Assembly (NCBI GenBank): GCA_021443605.1
Contig: JABUTQ010000042.1
Location: 1-37,005, forward strand
DNA: 37,005 bases
Reading direction: 5' to 3'
From: Bacteroidales bacterium
GTDB taxonomy: Bacteria > Bacteroidota > Bacteroidia > Bacteroidales > UBA932
A model generated the notes under the pieces. That model was not told the origin of the DNA, ran no database searches, and worked only from the letters and a program-made list of their open reading frames with translations. The position numbers were made by a program, and so were the translations under genes. Of this stretch, positions 7,511-13,943 are shown one piece after another (the stretch's first letter is position 1; each line of letters opens with the position of its first letter).

Positions 7511-7518
7511 CAAAGATA
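7511..7518 (-). promoter_or_regulatory. Putative -7 element for sdhC
   Basis: On the minus strand this reads TATCTTTG, a full TAnnTTTG match, 40 bases before the sdhC ATG. No good -33 TTG was found at the usual distance. Confidence 0.45.
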
Positions 7519-7527
7519 ACCTCAAAG

Positions 7528-7560
7528 TTGTAAATTACATAATATTTTTTGCTACTTTTG
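7528..7560 (+). promoter_or_regulatory. Putative promoter for pyrH-frr
   Basis: A TTG at 7528-7530 and TACTTTTG at 7553-7560 are separated by 22 bases, close to the Bacteroidota -33/-7 arrangement. The pyrH ATG follows 20 bases later. Confidence 0.55.
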
Positions 7561-7580
7561 CTACTCAAACATTACGATAT

Positions 7581-8291
7581 ATGAAATACAACAGAATATT
7601 ATTGAAACTCAGCGGAGAAGCCATCGGTGGTCCGGACGGCCGCGGGCTTGACGAAAAAGTGATGGATACTTTTGCAAAGCAGATTGCAGCTGTCGCAAAA
7701 AGCGGCGTACAAGTGGCTATTGTCATTGGAGGCGGAAACATTTTCAGGGGGCTCAGCGGCACTCAACTCGGTTTTGACCGCGTGCGTGGAGACCAGATGG
7801 GGATGCTCGCCACCGTGATAAACAGCATCGGAATGTCTTTGGCAATCAAGGCCAATGGTATTGATGCAGAGGTGTTTACATCTACCCCGATGCGCCCTTT
7901 GGCAAAATATTATATGCGAGACGAAGTTCTGGACTATCTCTCAAAAGGTGGAGTCGCCCTCATCGCCGGCGGCACAGGAAACCCCTTCTTCACAACCGAT
8001 TCCGCTTCTGCCCTCCGTGCCTGTGAGCTTAGATGCGACCTTCTGTTGAAAGGGACAAAAGTGGATGGCGTATATGACAGCGATCCCGTAAAGAATCCTT
8101 CTGCAAAAAAATATCAGACCTTGACTTTCGATAAGGCAATCGCAGACAATCTCAAGGTGATGGACAAGACTGCCTTCGCTCTTTGCAGCGAGAACGATAT
8201 GCCGATAGTTGTGTTCAATATGAATAATGAAGGAGACCTCCAGGCTGTGCTCGAAGGAGAGCCCGCAGGGACATTAGTAAGTAACAAATAA
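7581..8291 (+). CDS. pyrH: UMP kinase
   Basis: This hexameric cytoplasmic kinase phosphorylates UMP to UDP with ATP in pyrimidine nucleotide synthesis. The 236 residues are the full family length. The N-terminal RILLKLSGEAIGG is the amino-acid-kinase phosphate-binding block; VIGGGNIFRG and the GGTGNPFFTTDSA substrate loop follow, then LLKGTKVDGVYDSDP. pyrH precedes frr by 12 bases, a very common arrangement in which the pair forms an operon. A promoter lies at 7528-7560, divergent from sdhC. Confidence 0.96.
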   Translation: MKYNRILLKLSGEAIGGPDGRGLDEKVMDTFAKQIAAVAKSGVQVAIVIGGGNIFRGLSGTQLGFDRVRGDQMGMLATVINSIGMSLAIKANGIDAEVFTSTPMRPLAKYYMRDEVLDYLSKGGVALIAGGTGNPFFTTDSASALRACELRCDLLLKGTKVDGVYDSDPVKNPSAKKYQTLTFDKAIADNLKVMDKTAFALCSENDMPIVVFNMNNEGDLQAVLEGEPAGTLVSNK

Positions 8292-8303
8292 CTGATTTAT
8301 AAT

Positions 8304-8867
8304 ATGATAGAGAAAGCAAACGCGGTAATTGAATCCGCAAAAAAGAAAATGAACGGGGCTGTTGAGTTTCTCGATGAAGAGCTCAAGAACTACCGTGCAG
8401 GCAAGGCTAATCCTGCCGTGTTCAATGCAGTGCTCGTAAACTACTACGGCAATATGACACCCGTTCCACAGGTTTCAAGCATCACCACACCGGATGCCAA
8501 GACAATGCTCATCCAGCCGTGGGACAAAACTCTGATTCCTGCAATCGAGAAGGCCATTATGGCTGCAAACCTCGGATTCACTCCTCAGAACAACGGCGAG
8601 CATATTCGCATCAACGTTCCCGCTCTCACCGAAGAGCGTCGCAAGGATCTCGTGAAAAAGGCTAAGACTGCCGGGGAGACCGCCAAGGTGAGCGTGCGCA
8701 ACATCCGCCGCGATGCCATAGAGTCGCTCAAGAAACTTCAGAAGGAGGGGCTTCCCGAGGATTCTGAAAAAGATTTTGAAACCAAGATTCAGAAAGAGAC
8801 CGACAACTTCTCAAAGAAAGTTGAGGAACTCCTCGTTGCCAAGGAGAAAGAGATAATGACCGTCTAA
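8304..8867 (+). CDS. frr: Ribosome recycling factor
   Basis: RRF works with EF-G to split the post-termination ribosome. At 187 residues it is full length. The core helices and the PVPQVSSITTPDAKTMLIQPWD and NLGFTPQNNGEHIRINVPALTEERR blocks are characteristic, as is the C-terminal helix with KVSVRNIRRDA. It is co-transcribed with pyrH. It ends eight bases from the convergent lgt stop, and no terminator is seen in that gap. Confidence 0.97.
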   Translation: MIEKANAVIESAKKKMNGAVEFLDEELKNYRAGKANPAVFNAVLVNYYGNMTPVPQVSSITTPDAKTMLIQPWDKTLIPAIEKAIMAANLGFTPQNNGEHIRINVPALTEERRKDLVKKAKTAGETAKVSVRNIRRDAIESLKKLQKEGLPEDSEKDFETKIQKETDNFSKKVEELLVAKEKEIMTV

Positions 8868-8875
8868 TACGGTTT

Positions 8876-9772
8876 CTATTTCTTCTTGTTGGATACCGGA
8901 CGTTGCACGGGCTTAGGCTCCAGCACGGCCGGTTTCTTGTATTTATAGCTGAGAATCAATATGGTAAGGCCGGCCAAGATAAACGGCACACTGAGCAGTT
9001 GCCCCATATTGAGTGTCATTCCCGATTCGAAACTCACCTGGTCGTTCTTGATGAACTCAATGAGGAATCTCATTCCGAAAAGGACCATCAGGAATACACC
9101 GAAGAGCCATCCTCGGTAAATCTTGTCGCTCTTGTGGTTGTAAATCCAAAGCAGCACCAAGCCGAGAATCAAATAACTGAGGGCCTCGTAGAGCTGTGTG
9201 GGGTGGCAGGCAACCCCTTCGGGGGGGAATACGTCCGGCCCGTAGGTTGTAATCCATTCATACGACTTGGGGAATTTGAAACCCCACGGAAGGGTGGTGG
9301 CACCTCCGAAAATTTCGGAGTTGAAAAGGTTGCCCAGGCGGATGCAGCACCCGGCGAAGCTCACAACTATTGCGATTCTGTCGAATACCCACATTGTATC
9401 AAAGCCGTGTTTCTTGCCGTATTTGTGGGCGTAAATTATTACACATAAAATAACCCCTATCGCTCCGCCGTGGCTTGCAAGACCACCTTTCCAGACCTTG
9501 AAAATCTCCACAGGATGAGACAGATAGTATCCCGGCTCATAAAACAGGCAGTGGCCGAGGCGTGCCCCCACCACCGTTCCCAAAAGGAGGAGATAGAGCA
9601 GCGGGTCCAGCAACTCCGTGGAAACCCCTTCTCGTTTGTAGAATTTCATAAATAGATAATAACCCAAGGGGAATCCGGCGATAAACAGAAGGGAGTAATA
9701 TCTTATTGAAACAGGCCCAATCTGAAGCAAAATTGGATCCACGTTCCATGTAACTGTCAGAAAATCAAACAT
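8876..9772 (-). CDS. lgt: Prolipoprotein diacylglyceryl transferase
   Basis: Lgt is an inner-membrane enzyme that moves diacylglycerol from phosphatidylglycerol to the lipobox cysteine of prolipoproteins, the first step of lipoprotein maturation. Several hydrophobic helices are present. The signature is GARLGHCLFYEPGYYL, then KVWKGGLASHGGAIGV and RLGNLFNSEIFG, and a late HPTQLYEALSYL. The start is placed at the ATG at 9770-9772 (MFDFLTVTWN); an upstream ATG would add ten residues and overlap the promoter. At 298 residues it is slightly long because of a basic, proline-rich tail. It fits a window with many lipoprotein substrates. Confidence 0.95.
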   Translation of the reverse strand: MFDFLTVTWNVDPILLQIGPVSIRYYSLLFIAGFPLGYYLFMKFYKREGVSTELLDPLLYLLLLGTVVGARLGHCLFYEPGYYLSHPVEIFKVWKGGLASHGGAIGVILCVIIYAHKYGKKHGFDTMWVFDRIAIVVSFAGCCIRLGNLFNSEIFGGATTLPWGFKFPKSYEWITTYGPDVFPPEGVACHPTQLYEALSYLILGLVLLWIYNHKSDKIYRGWLFGVFLMVLFGMRFLIEFIKNDQVSFESGMTLNMGQLLSVPFILAGLTILILSYKYKKPAVLEPKPVQRPVSNKKK

Positions 9773-9799
9773 AAAAAATCTTGTTGGTAAAAGTTGACA

Positions 9800-9807
9800 C
9801 AAAAATA
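9800..9807 (-). promoter_or_regulatory. Putative -7 element for lgt
   Basis: On the minus strand this reads TATTTTTG, matching TAnnTTTG, 27 bases before the lgt ATG. The -33 element is unclear. Confidence 0.4.
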
Positions 9808-9820
9808 ATCTAAAAAATCG

Positions 9821-9828
9821 TAACTTTG
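9821..9828 (+). promoter_or_regulatory. Putative -7 element for the methyltransferase/rlmN pair
   Basis: TAACTTTG is a perfect TAnnTTTG match, 21 bases before the ATG at 9850. A TTG at 9794-9796 is 24 bases upstream, a little far for a -33 element. Confidence 0.5.
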
Positions 9829-9849
9829 TAAAATTGACACCAAAAAGTA

Positions 9850-10782
9850 ATGACTATAGAATACCCATCTCCATCGTGGAGAGACTACGAGTTGATTGAT
9901 TCCGGCAACGGGCAGAAACTGGAGCGTTTCGGCCAGTATATTATGATTCGCCCTGAGCCTAAGGCATTGTGGAACAGCTCTTTGAGTGCTGATGAATGGC
10001 ATCGCAGGGCACATACCGAGTTTAAGGCCGGCGCAGGTTTCTCCAAAGCCGGCAAAGAGGACAGCGGCACATGGAATATGCTCCGCAAGATGCAGGAACA
10101 GTGGCTTGTAGGCTATCAGGGGCGTAGTGAAGACGGAAGCGACGGACTCGATTTCAAGCTCCGGCTCGGGCTCACCTCTTTCAAGCACGTGGGGGTGTTC
10201 CCGGAACAGGCTCCCAATTGGGATTTTATCTATCGCAATGTGTTAAAAATCAAACAGAAACAAGCAGAGAAGCCGAAGGTGCTCAATCTGTTTGCATATA
10301 CCGGTGCGGCATCGCTCGCCGCCTGCGCCGCAGGGGCAGAAGTCACCCACTTGGATTCTGTGAAACAGGTGGTTACGTGGGCGAGGGGGAATATGGAATA
10401 CAGCCGGCTCGACAATATTCGCTGGATTATAGAAGATGCGATGAAGTTTGCAAAGCGGGAGGCACGCCGCGGCAATCTCTACCAGGGGCTTATTCTGGAT
10501 CCGCCCGCATACGGCCATGGCCCCGATGGCGAGAAATGGAAACTGGATGAATGCCTTTTCGAGTTGCTCCGCTCCTGTGCCGAAATTCTCGCCCCGCAGA
10601 ACAGTTTTATGGTGCTGAATCTCTATTCCAACGGCTACTCGGCTGTCCTTGCGGACACTCTCGTAAAATGCGCTTTCGGTTCGAGAATCTCCAAAGCAGA
10701 CATATCTTACGGAGAACTTGTGCTCAAAGACAGCTTCGGCAAGGCGTTGCCGCTGAGTGTCTTTGCAAGATTGATATTCTGA
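9850..10782 (+). CDS. Class I SAM-dependent methyltransferase, RlmI/RlmK-like
   Basis: This is probably an rRNA cytosine methyltransferase-like enzyme of 310 residues using S-adenosylmethionine. Motif I is VLNLFAYTGAAS (residues 144-155), the following acidic strand end is THLDS, and motif IV is DPPAYG (217-222). Motif order and spacing match the C-terminal catalytic domain of RlmI- and RlmL/K-type proteins; no N-terminal PUA domain is present. The substrate is inferred only from the family. It is followed after 17 bases by rlmN, another 23S rRNA methylase, which supports a role in RNA modification. Confidence 0.8.
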   Translation: MTIEYPSPSWRDYELIDSGNGQKLERFGQYIMIRPEPKALWNSSLSADEWHRRAHTEFKAGAGFSKAGKEDSGTWNMLRKMQEQWLVGYQGRSEDGSDGLDFKLRLGLTSFKHVGVFPEQAPNWDFIYRNVLKIKQKQAEKPKVLNLFAYTGAASLAACAAGAEVTHLDSVKQVVTWARGNMEYSRLDNIRWIIEDAMKFAKREARRGNLYQGLILDPPAYGHGPDGEKWKLDECLFELLRSCAEILAPQNSFMVLNLYSNGYSAVLADTLVKCAFGSRISKADISYGELVLKDSFGKALPLSVFARLIF

Positions 10783-10799
10783 TTATCAATAAGTTGAAT

Positions 10800-11810
10800 A
10801 TGGAAAAACTTCTTGGAAAAAATCTTGCGGACCTCCGGCAGATAGTGCTTGAAGAGGGGCTCCCGAAATTTGCCGCCGGGCAGATTGCGCAATGGCTCTA
10901 TGTCAAAAAGGTAAGTACGATAGACCAGATGACCAACCTTTCCAAGCAGGCAAGGGAAAAACTATCCGAAAAATATGGAATCGGCCATATTGCCCCTTGC
11001 GAGGTAATTTGTTCGGCAGACGGCACCAAGAAATATGCTTTCCCCGCCGCAGATGGGAAGAACATAGAGGCGGTAATGATTCCGGACGGAGACAGGAGCA
11101 CTTTGTGTGTATCGTCACAGGTGGGGTGCAAGATGGGATGCGTTTTCTGTATGACGGGCAGGCAGGGGTTCCACGGCAATTTGAGCGCGGCGGAAATCAT
11201 TTCGCAGTTTTTGAACGTAGAAGAATCGGACTCCCTTACCAACACCGTTTTTATGGGGATGGGGGAGCCTCTCGACAATTGGGAAAATGTAAAGAGGGCG
11301 ATTGAGATTCTCACCGCAGATTGGGGGTTTGGCTGGAGTCCTAAGCGTATAACTCTCTCATCCATAGGTGTTATACCCAAGTTGAAAGAGTTTTTGGATC
11401 AGACCAGATGCCATCTTGCAATCAGCATACACACTCCGTTTCCGGAGCAGAGGGGAGAGCTTATGCCAATCCAAAGACGGTACAATATAGAAGATGTCGT
11501 GAATCTTATAAAGCAATACGATTTCACCGGCCAGCGCCGCGTGAGCTTCGAATACACGATGTTTGCCGGAGTGAACGATAGTAAACGGCACGCCGACGCC
11601 CTCGTGATGCTCTTGAAGGGGCTTGAATGCAGGATTAATCTCATCCGTTTTCACGAGATTCCCGACAGCCCCCTCAGATGTGCTCCCACGCCTGTCATGG
11701 AGGCGTTCAGAGACCGTTTGAACAGGGGAGGCATCACCACTACGATAAGGGCTTCCCGCGGCGAGGACATCCTCGCAGCCTGCGGTATGCTTGCCGGCAA
11801 AAAATATTAA
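10800..11810 (+). CDS. rlmN: Dual-specificity rRNA/tRNA adenine-C2 methyltransferase RlmN
   Basis: RlmN is a radical SAM enzyme that methylates C2 of A2503 in 23S rRNA and A37 in some tRNAs. The ATG at 10800 gives 336 residues, close to the family norm; the longer open frame upstream overlaps the methyltransferase gene and is not used. The Fe-S motif is C110-x3-C114-x2-C117 (GCKMGCVFCMTG). C103 and C328 are the likely catalytic cysteines that carry and resolve the methyl intermediate. FMGMGEPLDNWENV and the ISIHTPFP block are typical. Confidence 0.96.
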   Translation: MEKLLGKNLADLRQIVLEEGLPKFAAGQIAQWLYVKKVSTIDQMTNLSKQAREKLSEKYGIGHIAPCEVICSADGTKKYAFPAADGKNIEAVMIPDGDRSTLCVSSQVGCKMGCVFCMTGRQGFHGNLSAAEIISQFLNVEESDSLTNTVFMGMGEPLDNWENVKRAIEILTADWGFGWSPKRITLSSIGVIPKLKEFLDQTRCHLAISIHTPFPEQRGELMPIQRRYNIEDVVNLIKQYDFTGQRRVSFEYTMFAGVNDSKRHADALVMLLKGLECRINLIRFHEIPDSPLRCAPTPVMEAFRDRLNRGGITTTIRASRGEDILAACGMLAGKKY

Positions 11811-12014
11811 TTGAGGCATTTTTCAAACAAAATTCACTAACTTTGCGCAAGGAAGGTAGGCGATACCACATTTTTATGGAGAATCATAGTAACTCTTTTT
11901 TGCCCCTTTCAAGTTTGCATTAATTTGAATATTGCCCAGTTTCTTGTTTTTTTGGCTTTTTAAAAGCTGGCTATGGGGCAAGAAGATAGAAAACGATAAT
12001 AAGCGTGAGACAAT
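11811..12014. other. Intergenic: possible promoter and long leader of the ATPase gene
   Basis: This 204-base gap turns AT-rich part way through. It holds TAACTTTG at 11838-11845 and a 7-bp inverted repeat, TTGCCCC (11900-11906) with GGGGCAA (11975-11981). No protein or RNA gene was identified. The promoter-like element is 169 bases from the ATPase start, so the leader is long or the element once served another gene. Confidence 0.4.
11838..11845 (+). promoter_or_regulatory. Putative -7 element before the ATPase island
   Basis: TAACTTTG matches TAnnTTTG; a TTG lies at 11811-11813, 24 bases upstream. It belongs to a 10-bp sequence, CTAACTTTGC, repeated exactly at 13930-13939 on the other side of the two-gene island. 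Confidence 0.45.
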
Positions 12015-13301
12015 ATGAAACTTCTTACAATCAAAAATATTGGCCCAATTGACCATGTAGAACTGAACATGAAGCGAGTAAACGTAATTATGGGTCCTCA
12101 GAGTGCAGGTAAAAGCTGCATCTTGAAGATTGCCTGCTTTTGTGCATGGGCAGAAAAGCGCATCCAACTTGAGCAGGACAAAAATGGATTCTCTGATTAC
12201 GAATTCTTGAAGGAGAACCTCATTGTGTTCCATAAATTGGACGGATTTATCCGCGAAGGCAGTATGTTCTCTTACAAGACGAATCATATGTCTTTTACAA
12301 TAGATTTTGACAAGAAAGATGGCGAGATGTTCTCTATGGCGTTTAATAAAAATGGGCATTGGGAATATCGAAGAAGTCGTGTGGCGTATATCCCTGCAGA
12401 GCGAAATATAGTGGCTGTTATTCCAAATTGGTTTGAAGTAAGTCTTGGCAATACAAATCTCAAGAGCTTTGTGTCGGATTGGAATATGACACGAGGTCTG
12501 TCCAATACGAGTCAAGAGTTGTCCGTATTGAATCTTGGCATTCGGTATTACTATGATGCAGACAAGAAACAGGACATGGTTCGTATGGCAAATGGCAATC
12601 CTTTGAACTTTGCTGATGCTTCGAGTGGTGTTCAATCAGTAATACCAATGTGGGTATATCTTGATTACCTTTTCCACAAGCAATATCAAGGACAAAATCT
12701 AAATAAACTGTCAATAGACGCAGACAACGAGAATATTCTTCAACACATTTATAACAAGAAGTATAAACCGGGTTTGGCCAAACGCATAGGAGACAACCAA
12801 GCATATATTGGCAAAATAGGAATGGGTAAATTGGCTTTTGCCAACGAAGATGAGTATAAAGAGTGTAAGTCATTGTTCAACTCATTCACGCAAACTGCTT
12901 ATTCAGACATCTATCTTGAAGAGCCGGAGCAGAACCTGTTTCCTGTGACTCAAGTGAATCTTATAGAGACACTTATGTCTGAGATGAAGCTGCATAACGA
13001 TTCCATTTTCATCGCAACTCATAGTCCTTTTATTCTCTATGCATTGAACAATTGCATGCTTGGCTATTTGGTAAAAGACAAAATAGAGCCCGGCTCTCCG
13101 CTGTTCGAAAAAAAAGATTGTTGGGTCAATCCAAAGGACGTTGCAGTTTGGGAAATTCGTGACGGTGCACTTTCGTCAGAAATTGATAAAAAATCTCTGA
13201 CAATTCAAGATAAGAGCGGGTTGATTAGAAGCAACTATTTTGATAGGGTCATGAAGCAGGTAATGGCGGACTTTACAAACTATATTGCCTATTATGACTA
13301 A
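12015..13301 (+). CDS. AAA/ABC-type ATPase (AAA_15/OLD-like), possible defence gene
   Basis: This 428-residue protein is an SMC/RecF/OLD-type ATPase. Walker A is GPQSAGKS (residues 27-34); the ABC-signature-like segment is ASSGVQS (202-208). Walker B with catalytic Glu is IYLEEPEQNLFP (299-310), and the switch His is in ATHSPFI (334-340). The block VAYIPAERNIVAVIP is typical of AAA proteins found in Bacteroidota accessory islands. The segment between Walker A and the signature is too short to be a full SMC coiled coil, and no TOPRIM domain is seen, so it is not a GajA/OLD nuclease. The stop overlaps the next gene by eight bases, so the two likely act together. AT-rich composition between core genes suggests acquisition. 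A defence role is inference. Confidence 0.8.
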   Translation: MKLLTIKNIGPIDHVELNMKRVNVIMGPQSAGKSCILKIACFCAWAEKRIQLEQDKNGFSDYEFLKENLIVFHKLDGFIREGSMFSYKTNHMSFTIDFDKKDGEMFSMAFNKNGHWEYRRSRVAYIPAERNIVAVIPNWFEVSLGNTNLKSFVSDWNMTRGLSNTSQELSVLNLGIRYYYDADKKQDMVRMANGNPLNFADASSGVQSVIPMWVYLDYLFHKQYQGQNLNKLSIDADNENILQHIYNKKYKPGLAKRIGDNQAYIGKIGMGKLAFANEDEYKECKSLFNSFTQTAYSDIYLEEPEQNLFPVTQVNLIETLMSEMKLHNDSIFIATHSPFILYALNNCMLGYLVKDKIEPGSPLFEKKDCWVNPKDVAVWEIRDGALSSEIDKKSLTIQDKSGLIRSNYFDRVMKQVMADFTNYIAYYD

Positions 13302-13890
13302 ACTGGAGCAGACATTTTTAAAAGCGAAGACCTATACCGGTGATGTGTGGGTGGCTGATTATACCCTTCAAACACAAAACCTGCCAAAGGAAGAGCGTAA
13401 AGGTGTTGTCATTTCCGAAGCTGAGCTGGCAGATATCAGCTGTTTCCGTCTGCACAATGACTCAAATATCGAAATTTTAGGTGTAAACTTCGAGGAGCAT
13501 AAAAACTTTTTCCCTGAAGGATATGGAAGTTGTGAATGTCTATTCAAAGTTAAAGATGTGAACCGAGGGGGCTGGCTGCTTCTATGCGAACTTAAGTATG
13601 GAAAGGACGAATTACCTAATAATATCACCAATGCGGATAAGGCATTTGGCCAACTGTATGACACATGGAACCTTCTGAAGGATAGAAGAGTGTTTGCTGT
13701 AAGAAAATGCAAATCATACCTAAATATCAGTATGCCCAAACATGGAAATGAAACTCCGTTTGATTCGTATCTGAGCCTGCAAGATGAGAAGCTGGAGTGG
13801 TTGCAGCAGTACAGGATTAAATTGATGGGTGTGAATAACGTGCTGATAATCAATGAGGGGATTTTACAAGTTCCGAATGTTACAATATGA
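13294..13890 (+). CDS. ATPase partner with possible PD-(D/E)XK nuclease core
   Basis: This 198-residue protein is not recognised by family. The ATG at 13294 (MTKLEQTF) overlaps the ATPase stop by eight bases and is preferred over a TTG three codons upstream. The central region could be a PD-(D/E)XK-type core: an acidic strand around E81 to D88, then a hydrophobic strand ending in E99-L-K101 (WLLLCELKYGK), then a helix with Q120 (KAFGQLYDTW). This ExK-plus-Gln layout is seen in Holliday-resolvase-like and restriction-type nucleases, but the match rests on motif reading only. The C-terminus has no clear motif. If correct, the pair would couple an ATP-driven sensor to a nuclease. Confidence 0.6.
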   Translation: MTKLEQTFLKAKTYTGDVWVADYTLQTQNLPKEERKGVVISEAELADISCFRLHNDSNIEILGVNFEEHKNFFPEGYGSCECLFKVKDVNRGGWLLLCELKYGKDELPNNITNADKAFGQLYDTWNLLKDRRVFAVRKCKSYLNISMPKHGNETPFDSYLSLQDEKLEWLQQYRIKLMGVNNVLIINEGILQVPNVTI

Positions 13891-13930
13891 TATTTGTGAT
13901 ACACCTATCCTGAATAGAAAAAAAATATCC

Positions 13931-13938
13931 TAACTTTG
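13931..13938 (+). promoter_or_regulatory. Putative -7 element for the patatin operon
   Basis: TAACTTTG ends only five bases before the patatin ATG at 13944. Transcription starting a few bases downstream of the element would give an almost leaderless mRNA. Confidence 0.5.
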
Positions 13939-13943
13939 CAGAT

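Noticed and set aside
11900..11981. TTGCCCC/GGGGCAA inverted repeat as a terminator of rlmN
   Set aside because: The loop would be about 68 bases and no T run follows the second arm, so it does not look like a terminator.
11874..12635. A 253-residue open frame on the minus strand
   Set aside because: It lies antisense to the ATPase gene, whose Walker motifs prove the plus-strand frame; the product has no recognisable domain.
12015..13890. The ATPase pair as Gabija or Septu
   Set aside because: No TOPRIM domain is seen in the ATPase and no HNH motif or UvrD-like helicase in the partner, so neither known system fits.
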